Of a DNA stretch of 64,000 bases, positions 47,517 through 59,093 are shown piece by piece. Each line of letters starts with the position of its first letter. Positions within the stretch are counted from its first letter, which is position 1. The stretch comes from Cephalopachus bancanus (Eukaryota > Chordata > Mammalia > Primates > Tarsiidae). Made by a program: the position numbers and the translations under genes. The notes under the pieces are model-generated. The model searched no databases. It worked only from the letters and a program-made list of their open reading frames with translations, and was not told where the DNA came from. The DNA lies in NCBI GenBank assembly GCA_027257055.1, contig JAPVLO010000133.1, forward strand, positions 3,720,001 to 3,784,000, written 5' to 3'.

Positions 47517-48788
47517 ATTAGAAGAAAGGGACTCGTTTTTATCATAAACCCCTCAGCAGCACTCTCCAGGTAGAGAAATTCCTCTAGGCCTGGGAGTGTC
47601 AGACTCCACTGGAGAATCAAAAGACCCTCTCTTCCTTCTGTGTCAATGATGACAGAAACAGTGAAGTGTTGCAACTTACTCCTCTGTGGATGGCTGTGAT
47701 CACCTAGTCTGTGATGTGCTTCAGTCAGAAAGCAACTTAATTTCAAGGTTATTTTGTTTTTTAATCGCCTCTATCGAATGCTATACACATAAAAACCTAG
47801 GTGAAGAATACAAAATAGCATGGAGAATATAGAAATGTAGAAGATAAAATTACAGCCTTTTGAGAGCTTATAAACAAACTGCACTCAGAATTTATCACCT
47901 GGGTCTCAATCAATGACAAAAATATATTATTTACAGTCTTTAGTGTTGTTCTGAGTCTTCTAAATTAAGAATGCAATGACACATTTTTATGTTTTTGAAA
48001 ATTTAAAAATACAAATTCTACATAACTGCCACAGACGAACCATTCTGATTTTCATGTAAATAATACTACCAGTACAATAAGAATTTCTACCTACTTCATT
48101 GAATGTTGCAACCTGAAATGAAAAAATGTCCTGAAAAAGACTCCAGACAACTCTAACAAAAAGCATCTCTCCACATAATGCAAATATCTCAGGTGAGATA
48201 AACACATCTAAATAGTGTCCTTAGGAAAAATGAAGTAATCTGACATGAGATCACACCTCTTTACAGCTCTCTACAGCACTGAGGAACCCGGAATAAACAA
48301 ACAAACAAAAAAAAACGTTATTCAGTGTGGGTCTTTAAAATACTTTTTATTTGCTCACTTTAATACGTCTTACACACAACAGGAATCATCACATTTAACT
48401 TTCAAAGACTCACTCCCAAAACTGCCCACTAACAATCAGCATCACTGACTTTCACTACAACCTAAGGACTTCAAGTCTTTACAGCCTCCCCAATAAAAAC
48501 AAGCTTCTTTTAACTTTCATTTATTTGCTTTCTAATTCATTCAACCACCATTTTTTGAAGGGCAAATGTTGGCCAGGCACCATCTCAGGCCCTAAAGAAA
48601 CAAACCAGATCCTCACTTCCTCCAAATCCAAGGCATCAACCAACCTACTTGCTGCCTCTTGTCCTATTTCTCTACCACCTCTCACAATGTCAGTGGGCAC
48701 AAAGCAAGGTTCTAAGTCTTATATAAAACCAGCATCAGTCAGGCCAGTGGCTAAAATGTTGCTCACTTTCTAGTCTAGTCAATAAGTG
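47517..48788. other. Intron, nothing recognised
   Basis: 1.3 kb, no supported exon or repeat. Confidence 0.4.
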
Positions 48789-48789
48789 C

Positions 48790-49087
48790 TGACCGGCCAC
48801 AGTGGCTAATGCCTGTAATCCCAGCACTTTAAGAGGCCGAAGCAGGAGAATCACTAGAGCCCAGGAGTTTAAGACCAGCCTAGGCAACACAATACGACCT
48901 TGTCTCTACCAAAAAAAAAAAAAAATCAAAAAATTAGTCAGATATGGTAGTACATGCCTGTAGTACCAGCTACTCAGGAGGTTGAGGCAGAAGGATCACC
49001 AGGAAGTCAAGGCTACAGTGACCCATGGTATGCCACCGCACTCCAGCCTGAGCAACATAGTAAGACCCCAACTACAAAAAAAAAAAA
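48790..49087 (+). mobile_element. Alu, older type
   Basis: GACCGGCCACAGTGGCTAAT head, an A-rich middle of 14 A, and end CCCCAACTACAAAAAAAAAA. Confidence 0.92.
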
Positions 49088-49742
49088 GAGGTATTGCTAG
49101 CAGGCCAGTGACTTGCTTCGAACTCCTAAGTAAACAAGAATGCCAGCTGTTTAACCTCCTCCCAGTTTTTCAACAAAATGCAAATAAAGAAATACAGGAC
49201 AAAAATTGTCAATAACTCTGTCAACTGTGCCAAAGTCTGAGTCACATTTCCATGAACTGCTCTACCATGTTATATCAAAAATACTATTCAAGGACTGAAT
49301 AAATGACTAAGTAAGCAAACTAGCAAAGTAAAACAGCAGCACGAACCACAAGGAAGATGTTGAAAGCAAACCGTCCATCCCTACCACACGAGCTTGAGTC
49401 TAAAATACAAGAGCTACATGTCCTACCAGAACAAGAGGCTGCAGGCATCACACTACACAGAAACCCTTCCCAAAGTCTGAAAGGATGAGATTTCCTGTTC
49501 TCCTAAGCCTCCCTCGGGAGACCTTCCTCCTCCATTCAGAGAGCACAGTTTTGGGGCAGGGCAGGTATGGGTGTGTGGGGATGGTCTGTACCTTCTAAAG
49601 AAGACTCAGTAAAACAGGGTCCAAGAAAGGAGAGCCTATGTGAGGAGAGCACAGGAAGAAGCTAGAACTCCAAGCACAAAGAACTATGAGCTACTCTTAT
49701 TCTCCAAATCACTCAGAGAGAGTGAGCCGATGAAGAGCCCAT
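49088..49742. other. Intron, nothing recognised
   Basis: No supported feature. Confidence 0.4.
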
Positions 49743-49986
49743 GTCACCCCAACAGCCCCACCCGATGGATGCCTGCCAGCCACTGGGAACTGAGAGAGCC
49801 GTGAGCCAAGGTGTGTGTGAGTCCACTCAACTCTCAGGACTAGGCAAGAACAAGAAGCTGCTGGTCACCCCAGCAGCCCCACCCCTGATGGATGCCTGCC
49901 AGCCACTGGGAACTGAGTGAGCCGTGAGCCAAGGTGTGTGTGAGTCCACTCAACACTCAGGACTAGGCAAGAACAAGAAGCTGCTG
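49743..49986. repeat. 121-bp direct tandem duplication
   Basis: Unit 1 (49743-49863) and unit 2 (49864-49986) both run from GTCACCCC to AACAAGAAGCTGCTG. They differ by a two-base insertion and about three substitutions, so the duplication is recent. Confidence 0.92.
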
Positions 49987-50397
49987 GCAAAATCAAGTTA
50001 AGCGGGGGAGACTACATATCTCACCCACATAGCCTCTCCTTCAGTGAGGCATCCAGAATGAGACTAACACCAGGAAGGAAAACTATGGGTCCAAAGACTA
50101 CAAGGAAGAATATCTCTCTAATGACAACTTCCCACAGCTAAAAATAGAGCAAACATCTTGGTAAACTGCCTATGGTTGTATCAGGATGCACTCTCTGAAC
50201 CCAGGCTGCTGAGCAGAACTGGCAAAACACACATTACCGAGATGTCCACAGGATCTCCAATCTCAGATACGCCCACACACACTCCCTTCCTTCTGGGGAA
50301 ACAGCCTGGGATTTCCCCTTTCAGTAACTCAGTGTTCCTCACCACCAAGATGTCCCACAGATACTTAAGGACAATAAGGCCATCATGAGAGTGATAG
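49987..50397. other. Intron, nothing recognised
   Basis: No supported feature. Confidence 0.4.
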
Positions 50398-50660
50398 TTA
50401 TAAGTTATGATTTACTATTTAAGTACTTAGTATAACAGATCCCATGTTCAGTGCTTTACACACATGGTCTTATTTAATGCTTACAACAACCCTATGAGGC
50501 TTTATTATCCCCCATGTAGATACATAAATTGCAGATCTGAAAGTCTGGGCAATTTGTCCAAGTCACTCAAATGAAAGGCATCAGAATGTATCCCAGGTCT
50601 CTCCACTCCAAAGTCTCTGTTCTCCACTCTGTGCTCTGCTGCCTCAGTGTCCAAGCCCAA
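50398..50660 (-). repeat. MIR SINE, antisense
   Basis: AATGCTTACAACAACCCTAT plus GAGGCTTTATTATCCCC, then GGGCAATTTGTCCAAGTCAC and AGTCTCTGTTCTCCACTCTG follow the reversed MIR order. Confidence 0.85.
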
Positions 50661-51257
50661 GTCAGCTCTCCAGTGCACATGTTCCTCCTTTACTCTCTAT
50701 CTCAGGAAAAAGCATGAAGGCCCAACCAACTGCAGGAGACAGAGTCGTAAGTGCTACCATGATTTCACCTTCTCTCTCCCATGCCAGCTCCACCAACTGT
50801 GAAGTCCTGACTCCAAGCTATCTCAAGCACTGCTGCTCTCTAGTAGAGTTCAGCTCACCAACACCTCCAGTATGGATGACTGCAACCCCCCAGGTGGCTT
50901 TCCAACAGTGGATTCCCAGTAGCATGTTTGTACCCAACCCTCCCAAGGCCCCTTTCACCAGAGTCGTTTGGATGAAGTATGGTCAACTGACCGATGAAAT
51001 TAGAGTAGATTAGCAGCAGATTAGATCCTTCCAAGAGCAGGTCACAAAGCCTGAGATAAACATGTAGGTCTATGTAAATAATGAAGTAACACATGTTTGG
51101 CTACAGAGAAAGTGATCTCATGAAAAGACAGAAGACTACCTGGATTCTGAACACTTTCCTGGTAATGGCTCCAGTCCTCTGTGAGGTAATAAACCTTGGG
51201 TTAGTCATGTCAACACAGAAGGGTTCTAATCCATTTCCTTTTGACTTGACAGTTTAA
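50661..51257. other. Intron, nothing recognised
   Basis: No supported feature. Confidence 0.4.
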
Positions 51258-51995
51258 GTTGGAAGGTGGAAACAATTAATGTCCATCGACAGAAAAACAA
51301 AATGTGGTATACCAATACAATAGAGTATTACTCAGCCTTAAAAAGGAATGACATTCAGATACATGCTACAATACGGCTATATCTTGAAAAGATTATGCTA
51401 AGTGAAATAAGCCAGACACAAAAGTACAAATTTTGTATGATTCCACTTATATAGGTGGTACCTAGAACAGTCAAATTCATGGAGACAGAAAGTAAAACAG
51501 AAGTTACCAGGGGATGGGGGAAATCTGTTTAATGGCTACAGAGTTTGAGTTTGGGAAGATGAAAAGAATTGTAGTGATGGCTGCACGACAATGTGAACAC
51601 ACTTAATGCCACTGAACTTTACACTTAGCAGCAGTTTAGGCCAGGCTTGGTGGCTCAGCCTGTAATCCCAGTACTTTGGGAGGCCGAGGCAAGTGGATTG
51701 CCTCAGCTCGCGGGTTCAAGACCAGCCCAGGCAACTTGGCGAGACCTCACCTCCACAATAAATAAAAAATTAGCTGGGCATGGTAGCACGTGCATGTAGT
51801 TCTGGCTACTTGAAAGGCTGAGGCAGAAGAATCCCCTGAGCCCAGCAGGCTGAGGCTGCAGTGGCTGTGAGCATGCCACTGCACTCTAGCCTGGGTGATG
51901 GAATGAGACTCCAACTTAAAAAAAAAAAAAAAAAAAAAAGAGCAGTTTAGATGGTAAACTGGATGTTATATATATTTTACCACAATTAACAAATA
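51258..51995 (+). mobile_element. Ancient LINE-1 3' end, split by an Alu
   Basis: AATGTGGTATACCAATACAA, TATTACTCAGCCTTAAAAAG, GAAATAAGCCAGACACAAAA and, beyond the Alu, GGTAAACTGGATGTTATATA are L1M-type 3' sequence. Confidence 0.88.
51638..51939 (+). mobile_element. Alu inside LINE-1
   Basis: AGCAGTTTA lies on both sides of a full dimer with a 21-base A tail. Confidence 0.96.
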
Positions 51996-53796
51996 AAGCA
52001 AAAAGGTTTAAGTTGGTTTAACATGGTAATGTTACTTGTACCAAAAGCACTTTGATTACTAATCAAGTCATTATTCATTATGAACCCAAAAGGCTCCACT
52101 GATCACTTCACTCCTCCATGCCCTCGTCCAGCATCACTACTCAGTCCAGCATCACTACTCAGTCCAAGCTCCTTGGCGAGGCAAGTTCTAGTCTCAACTT
52201 ACCTTCACCCTTAATGCTGCCACTCCCCAACACTCCACCATACATACCTTCACTGAGGTCCTGGTTAATGTATAGCTGAATTTGTAACCCTTAGAAATTA
52301 GCAGAATCCCCACACTGGCTCTTTTAAAAAGAGCATTTGTGGTACAAAAATTCAGGTGTATGCCACTTGAGCAACTAGTCTCTAATCAAATAGAAGGCTG
52401 AAAATAAAATCAGAATAAATTTTTCTGGTAATACAGCAAATCAGACATCCTGAGAAATCATTCCCAGTATTGTTCATCTAAAGAAGGTGAATTAAATATT
52501 TCTAACATCTTTTTAAAATGTATGTCTGGGCCAATAAGAGAAAGATATTCCATAAAAGCCAGAAAGGACAAGGATCTTCAAATCCACAAGGGCATGCACA
52601 AGCACCAGGGTTCACAGTTCCCTGCAGCCACTACTGATCTCTAATGAATAAAGTCTGGATTCTAATGACCCATGTCCCACAGGCACAGGCATAAAACCTG
52701 AGGCCCAGACACCTTGGCAAGAAGAAAGCACAGTTCTTTTCTGGAGAAACACATCCTCAAACCAAACATCAAAAAAATCAAAGTTCCAAGAAACATGAGT
52801 TCATAATTTAAAAATCACTACACAAAGAAACATACTGCAGAAAGGAAGAATTAACAGAATCAAAAATACTACAGAATCAGACCTATAAAGCCTGTGGGTA
52901 TCAAAAGTAAAATATAAACAGACTTACTTTGTATTCTGTAAAATATAACAAAATAAGGAGAAACCTGAAACCATGACAAAAGAGTGGCAGACTATCAATA
53001 ACAACTAACAGGATTTGTAAAAAGAACTAGAAACAAACATAACAAAAGATAGTATTAAAACTAGAAAGACCAAGTGGGACAATTGTATTTAAAAAAACTT
53101 GTAAACTGGAGAATTCAGCACATGAATCTGGATACTATAAACCAGAAGTGAAAAATAAGCAGGTCCTTCGATCTAGTCAGAGTTCCAGGATTTAAAGAGA
53201 ATAGGAGGGAGGCAATATTTGAAGGGATGAGGTTTGAAAATGTCCTAGTACTAATAAAGACAAAAAAAAAGAATTATCAGATTCACAAAGCACAACATAT
53301 TCACCAGCAAGCTAACTAAGAAAATTTATATCAGGATACATTATACAAAAGAAGTGGAGGACACCAAAGACAAACTGAGGAAGAGGCAGATAAAGAGACA
53401 TGAACTTCTAACAGAATCACAATTCAAAAGAAAGACATTACAAGGGTAAAATATTACAGTAGTTTGGGGAGAAATTAACTGTCCATTTAGAATTCCATTA
53501 GGACATAATTGCCTAGATGTATTGGGGCTGGATTCCTCTCTACAAGAACAACAGTATTTGGAAGATCCTAAGTGATTTGCTACTTCTCTGCTTAAGTTTT
53601 CTCCAGTAAACCTTCCTAGGCATTTATACTATGTGTCTCTTGCATTTTAGTGTCTGTTTTGGCCTGATAACTTTCAGTTTTTTGGTGTCAGTATTCTTTA
53701 GGTGTGTCTCCCTTGTAAATAACACTTGTAGCTGAAGATTGGGTTTTTCCAACTATCTTTTGTCCATTTACACTGATTGTGTTATTGATGTATTAT
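51996..53796. other. Intron with a short tandem repeat
   Basis: TCCAGCATCACTACTCAG is repeated at about 52127-52162. The remainder of the 1.8 kb is AT-rich and unclassified. Confidence 0.45.
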
Positions 53797-54256
53797 AGTC
53801 TGTCTTAGTCTGTTAAGTGTTGCTTTAACAATACCACAGACAAGCCAGGCTCAGTGGCTCAGCCTGTAATCCTGTGCTTTGGGAGGCTGAGGTGAGTGGA
53901 TTGCCTGAGCCCGCGGGTTCGAGACCCGCCTGGGCAACTTGGCGAGACCTCATCTCTACAATAAATCAAAAAAATCAGCCGGGCGTGGTAGGGCATGCCT
54001 GTAATTCTGGCTACTCGAAAGGCTGAGGGGGAAGGATCGCCAGAGCCCAGCAGGTCGAGGCTGCGGTGGCCAGGAGCGGCCACTGCACTCCAGTCTGGGC
54101 GACAGAGTGAGACTCCAACTCAAAAAAAAGAAAAAAAAAAAAAACCAAGGCCAGAAAACCAACATATTTCTTATAGTTCTGGAAACTGGGAAGTCCAAGA
54201 TCAAGGAGCCCACATCTGGTGAAGGTCTTCTTGTTATGTGATCCCATGGAGGACGA
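53797..54256 (-). mobile_element. MaLR-type LTR, antisense, split by an Alu
   Basis: CTGTCTTAGTCTGTTAAGTG at the left, then beyond the Alu TTCTTATAGTTCTGGAAACT and GGGAAGTCCAAGATCAAGGA: the antisense order of MST/MLT-like LTRs. Confidence 0.75.
53843..54143 (+). mobile_element. Alu, young type
   Basis: GCCAGGCTCAGTGGCTCAGC head, intact GCCCGCGGGTTCGAGACCCG, AACTC tail interrupted by one G. Confidence 0.95.
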
Positions 54257-54426
54257 TCCCCCAAAACACAGAACTTATAACATTCAAATTAATACAGAAG
54301 GATAAAGTAAATTTACAGAAGAAAAAAGTAACAAAAAGACAATGCAAAAGAAGGCAAAAGAGGAAAAATAAATAAATAACAAAAAACAGAACACACAGGA
54401 AGCATAAAATGACTGTAGATATTAAT

Positions 54427-54705
54427 TCTGTTACGGTTTAAAATGTCCCCCAAAGTTCACATGTTGGAAACAAAATGGCCAATACAACAGTGTTGAGAGG
54501 TGGAACTTTTAAGAGGGGATTGGTCACGAGGGCTTTGCCCTATAAATGGATCAATGCCATAATTGTGAAAGTGGGTTTATTTGGAAAGTGGGTTCCTGGT
54601 AAAAGGAAGAGTCTGGGCCTCTTCCCTTATCTCTCACTCATGCTCTCTTGCCCTTCTGCTTTCATTTCCTTGTCTCTTTTTGGCTTAACTGAGAGCTGGC
54701 CTGGC
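54427..54705 (+). mobile_element. MST-like MaLR LTR, 3' part lost
   Basis: TGTTACGGTTTAAAATGTCC, GAGAGGTGGAACTTTTAAGA, GTCACGAGGGCTTTGCCCT and GCTCTCTTGCCCTTCTGC follow MSTA/B order. Confidence 0.8.
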
Positions 54706-54741
54706 AGGTTCACGTGAAGTTAGGAATGGACTGATGATACT

Positions 54742-55036
54742 AGTGGGCCCCAGTGGCTCAAACCTGTAATCCCAGCACTTTGGGAGGCCAAGGCATGAGT
54801 ATTGCCTGAGCCCAGGGGTTCAAGATCAGCCTGGGCAACTTGGCGAGACTTCCATCTCTACAATAAATAAATAAATAAGCGAGGCATGGTAGCACCCACC
54901 TGTAGCTCCACCTACTTGAAAGACTGAGGCAGAATGATTGCCTGAGCCCAGCAGGTCGAGGCTGCAGTGGCCATGAGCATGCCACTGCACTCCAGCCTGG
55001 GCGACAGAGTAAGACTCTAACTAAAAAAAAAAAAAA
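54742..55036 (+). mobile_element. Alu
   Basis: GGGCCCCAGTGGCTCAAACC head. Middle ATAAATAAATAAATAAGCGA is an expanded form of the usual AATAAATCAAAAAA linker. Confidence 0.93.
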
Positions 55037-55106
55037 GGTAGCTTTGGGTATCCTCTTTGCATCATATGGCATAACTTGAAAAGCTAAGATAAGCAAGTTA
55101 CTATAG

Positions 55107-56280
55107 CCTTAAAAGAGACTTTCAAGTTGAAGGCAGATCATATTGAAGTATCGAGTGGTCCAGATTGAATAGATCTTTCTGCACTAAGTCAGAAAAGTAA
55201 AAGTGAAAAAGTAATACTCCTGATAAATTTCATTTTGGGATTTTGTAATTTACAATTAGAAATTTTTATCCATTTATTTAGTTTGCAGAATGGAAAAATG
55301 AAAAAAGTGAAAGTTGTAAGCAGCAGCAAAGATGAGTTAGATTTAGATTTTTATACAGATAAGTTAGAAAAAATAAACATTAATGTGGACTATGATAGTA
55401 ATGACAGTGATATAATCCTACCAAGAAGAAAAGTAATAGATGTAATGTACTGTGAATGTATTAGAAAGTGATAGCAATGAAAGTGTTAGAGTTTTGAATG
55501 GGAAGATGTTACAGAAAAAGTCCTCCAGCAAGAATTTTGTTGTACATCCTCAAACAACAGGACCACCAATATCAAGTAATATAAGAGAACCAATTGACTA
55601 TTTTACTCTGTATTTTGTATATGAATTAGTGGATAGTATATTAAAATTATTTTAAGAAAAAGCAGCTATCACACAAATCAATTTGGCATAAGTGGCATGA
55701 CACTGGCCAATAGGAATTTTTAGTTTTTATCACAGTTATTCTAAATATGGGAATAATTCAAGCACCAAGTTTGAAAGAGTACAGGTCAACTGCTTTTAGT
55801 ATTTCAGCAACATTCAGTAGAGAAAGGTTTATGCAAATCTTCTGGATGCTTCATTTGAAGACACCTGCGTAGAGTGATGAGACAATCAGAACTCATATTC
55901 AAAAGGCTAATAATTATTTGGAAAATATTGATTCAAAATTTTCGCAATATTTCATACCAGATCAGGTAATTTGTGTTGATGAATCCAGTATTCAACTTAT
56001 TTTTTTATTTTTACTTTTTTGAGTTTTCACTCTGTCACCAGGCTGGAGTGCAGTGGCACGGTCACGGCTACAGGCACGCTCTATCACGCCCGGCTAATTT
56101 TTTGATTTATTGTAGAAATGAGGTCTCACTATGTTGCCCAGGTTGGTCTTGAACCCTTGAGCTCAGGCAATCCTCTCACCTTGGCCTCCCAAAGGACTAG
56201 GATTATAAGCGTGGGCCACCGCGCCTAGTCCTGTCATTCAATTTAAAGGGTATATATCACTCATAACATCCAAATATGCC
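55107..56280 (+). pseudogene. Decayed piggyBac transposase gene, split by an Alu
   Basis: Reading frames preserve the order of a piggyBac (PGBD-type) transposase. An acidic N-terminal part includes DSNDSDIILPRRK (from a 78-codon frame at 55235-55471) and SDSNESV. IDYFTLYF (about 55593-55616) opens the family's core region. A segment from 55747 reads MGIIQAPSLKEYRS and continues to a RERFMQIFWMLHL stretch, like the conserved MG...SRNRF...LRFLHF block. VDESSI (55975-55992) matches the first catalytic Asp box of the DDE/D triad. Past an Alu, SFNLKG (about 56239-56256) continues that motif. Several stops and frameshifts; not functional. The C-terminal catalytic part and zinc-finger end are absent. 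Terminal repeats are not identified. Confidence 0.8.
55999..56236 (-). mobile_element. Alu, antisense, internally deleted, inside the piggyBac relic
   Basis: The element runs from TTTTTGAGTTTTCACTCTGT to CACCGCGCCTAG, with the second-monomer region from CACGGCTA to CAGGCACG shortened. ATTCAACTT before and ATTCAATTT after form the target duplication. Confidence 0.9.
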
Positions 56281-56435
56281 TACAAAATGGGGCATATGCA
56301 TTTATGTGCTAATTCAAAAATAGGGTATCTTTTGAGTACCCCTAATGCACCAGAACACCAGGTAAGAGGATGAGCTAGGTCACCCACTTGGGGAAACCAT
56401 TTGGGTGTCCTAGTAAAGCTAAAAGTCCACACCCC
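56281..56435. other. Intron, nothing recognised
   Basis: Unclassified. Confidence 0.35.
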
Positions 56436-56900
56436 ATGCTTCTGCAATTCTATTGATACATTTGCACACATATGTGCCTTGCATGAGGAAACAGGCACAA
56501 GAGAAAAGCACTGCAAACAATTCGAGTGTCAGTCAGCAATGGAACGGAATGAACTCCATCATTCCATCAACATAGACTAATCTCAAAACCAAGCAAAGAA
56601 AGTCAGAAGATATGTGCGACTCCATTCATACAAATGTCAAAACTACACAACACACCATTAAGAAATGCCTACATGTATGATAAAACTCCTTAGAAGGCTT
56701 GACACAAATTTCAAGCCAGTGTTTACTTCTGCCTGGTAGGGAGAAAGGCTTGACTGGAGACGTGCAAACCAGTGGCATTTACTGGTCAAGTCCATTTCTT
56801 AAGCTGAATGAGAGATCCTGTGGGTTCATTTCATTTCTCTCAAAACCACACACACCAGCTATACAGACTCTTCTCTGCACATTATATATTTCACAATAAA
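56436..56900 (+). mobile_element. Ancient LINE-1 3' end
   Basis: CAATTCTATTGATACATTTG, AATGAACTCCATCATTCCAT, GCGACTCCATTCATACAAAT and TTACTTCTGCCTGGTAGGGA resemble L1M 3' text at 43415-43905, heavily diverged. Confidence 0.65.
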
Positions 56901-57496
56901 TGTAGGCAAAAAGTTGTTTTAAATTATCTTCTTGCTCAGGTCCTTGTTTTAAAAATAAGACTTTGCTTAACAGTGGTCTTTTTACTGAAATAAAACAAAG
57001 ACATTTACATCTGGTACTTTTAGGACTGCTCTTAAAAAAAATGCTATTACATTAAAGACATTCATGTGTTCCCTCCCTTCGTAGGGCACAGGAACTTCTC
57101 TCCAAACTAACACTGAAGTGCAGAGACCTTAGGGCTTTATGCAGAAACGTAAAATAGGCTTTATTGACTTGCTCCATGCAATACAGCCTGTTTATACACC
57201 AAACGACACACCCCTGCACTGTTTAATGAAACCCTTTAAACTAGTTTTAGCAACAGCAAAGACAAACATATTAAGTGTTAAGTAAACACCCAGGAAGGCC
57301 AACTGTCGCTTAATTATGGCACATTAGATTTCAATCTTAAACTGCCACATGAAGTTTCAAAACGGGTCCTTTTTGCTGGAGGCAACTGTGAGACTAAACT
57401 GGAGGCTCCCGCTGGGCACCTGAATGTTTGGCTTTGGGCAAATTCACAGACTCTGTTTCCGCAAAATTATCATATCCAATTACAACTTTTTGTCGT
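56901..57496. other. Intron left of the CpG island
   Basis: No repeat or exon recognised. Confidence 0.4.
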
Positions 57497-57780
57497 TGGT
57501 AGGCCGGTATTCTAGCTTTGGGAGAGCGAGGTGGGAGAATCGCTTGAGTCTAGGAGTGCGAAATGAGCCTGGGCAACACTGCAAGACACCCATCTCTACC
57601 AAAAAAAAAAAAAAAAACCAGAAAATTAGCCAGCCGACGGCTCAAGCCTGTAATCCCAGCACTCTGGGAGGCAGAGGCGGTCGAGAACCTCCTGAGCCCC
57701 AGAAGGTGGAGGCTGCTGTGAGCCGTGATCATGACACTGCACTACGGCCGGGCGAGAGGGTGAGACTCCCTCCCTCCCCA
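57497..57780 (+). mobile_element. Alu at the edge of the CpG island, 5'-shortened
   Basis: GTAGGCCGGTATTCTAGCTT starts a shortened first monomer; the A17 middle linker is followed by CCAGCCGACGGCTCAAGCCT and the second monomer. Diverged in unusual ways. Confidence 0.85.
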
Positions 57781-58054
57781 AAAATCCTTTTTTCCTAGTT
57801 CCCGCAGCACCGCTGCAAGATATTCTTTTTGTGCGCTCATCTAGAATTACCCCCCCCGGGGGGCCGGATGAGTCGGCGACAGAGCAGCGTGACCTCGCAA
57901 CAGGCTGTCTTCAGGCTCCGGATGCCCCAAGTCCCGTGTGTGGACTGCAGCGGGGGAGACACCGCGTGTACGCGTCTATCCCGTGGCCACCCGGCAGGTC
58001 AGCGGGAGAGACCCTGCAAGTCCCTGCGGCCGCCTCCCGTCGGTTGAGGGGGAG

Positions 58055-58127
58055 GGCACACCTCGGGGCAGGCACACCTCGGAGCAGGCACACCTCCGGG
58101 CAGGCACACGACCGGGCAGGCACACCG
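58055..58127. repeat. 16-bp minisatellite in the CpG island
   Basis: About four and a half units of the type ggcacacctcggggca follow one another, with variants ending ggagca, ccgggca and accgggca. It lies in the presumed UMAD1 leader or promoter. Confidence 0.85.
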
Positions 58128-58800
58128 CGTCCTAGTCCCCGTGAGGACCCTCACCCACCCCCGCGTGAGAAGGGGCGAGGCGCGGCCAGGCCATCGGGAC
58201 CAAAAGCGTCGTAGGGATCACCGGGTCAATCACTGTTTTCACACGTGGGGAAACTGAGGCTGTGGAGTAACGCAGCATGGGGATTACACCGACCCCAGCC
58301 GCCGAGAGGTCGACCCTGAAGACAGTGACTAGCCCACGGACGCCCGCTCGAGTCTCCAGGATGGCGGGTGTCAAGAGCCCCAGGACGCCTCCAGGACTCG
58401 GCAGACAGCCCGCGCTCCCACGCGGCGCCGGGAAGAGGACGGCGGGGGCAAGGCCACGGCCGGGGCGCGGCCCGGAGGCCGCAGCGGGGCAGCTGACGCC
58501 GAACTCCCGCCCCGCTCCTTCCCCTCGGCAAGAAGAAGGGGACGCCAAGGCTGCGGCGCCTCCGCGAGATGGGGTACCTGAGGCTCGCGCCGCGGTCCCC
58601 CGCCGCCCCGGCCCCGGAGCACGGCCCCCCACTTCCGGGGTCAAGTTGTCGCCGCGGGGAAGCCGGAGACCACAAGAGGGGGGCCGCCGGTTCCGCCCCC
58701 ATCCAAGCCCCGCCTCCACTGCCCGCTCGGCCGAGGAGCCGGACCACTTCCCGGACGCCGCGCGTCGCTAAGCAGCCGATCTCCACTTCCGGACGCGTCT

Positions 58801-58994
58801 CCTTTTCCCCTTGCCCCGCCCCTTCCTGGGCGGTGCGCTGACGATCTAGGTTTTCGCGCATTTGATTTGGCGGAGCTGGCGCGTAAAGGCCTCGCTGATT
58901 GGTGCCGAGGAAATCTGTCCCATAGATGCCCGCGAGGCGCACAGTTTTCGTCGTGCGTCTGTTTCCCGCCGGCTGCAGCTTTTGGGCCGTCAAC
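58801..58994 (+). promoter_or_regulatory. RPA3: RPA3 core promoter with E2F, Sp1 and CCAAT-type sites
   Basis: Upstream of the ATG lie a GC box GCCCCGCCCC (58813-58822), TTTTCGCGC (58851-58859, an E2F site), TTTGGCGG (58866-58873, E2F-like), CTGATTGGTG (58896-58905, inverted CCAAT) and TTTCCCGCC (58972-58980, E2F) only 14 bp before the start codon. There is no TATA box. E2F control fits the S-phase role of RPA. Site calls are by eye, and the transcription start is probably between 58880 and 58960. Confidence 0.75.
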
Positions 58995-59093
58995 ATGGTG
59001 GACGTCTTGGAGTTGCCCAGGTCGCGCATCAACGCCAGCATGCTAGCTCAGTTCATCGACAAGCCCGTCTGCTTCGTAGGGAGACTGGAAAAG
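58995..59093 (+). CDS. RPA3: RPA3 coding exon 1
   Basis: It holds 33 codons, ending with the GRLEK segment at a phase-0 AAG|gtgtgc donor. The exon lies within the CpG island. By my memory of the human protein, residues 4-6 and 15 differ (VLE and S here); the [15 protein letters not shown] stretch is unchanged. Confidence 0.96.

Noticed and set aside
58226..59041. A 271-codon minus-strand frame and a 195-codon frame in the CpG island
   Set aside because: Stops are rare in GC-rich DNA. The frame overlaps RPA3 exon 1 in antisense and has low-complexity Arg/Pro/Ala composition, with no domain.
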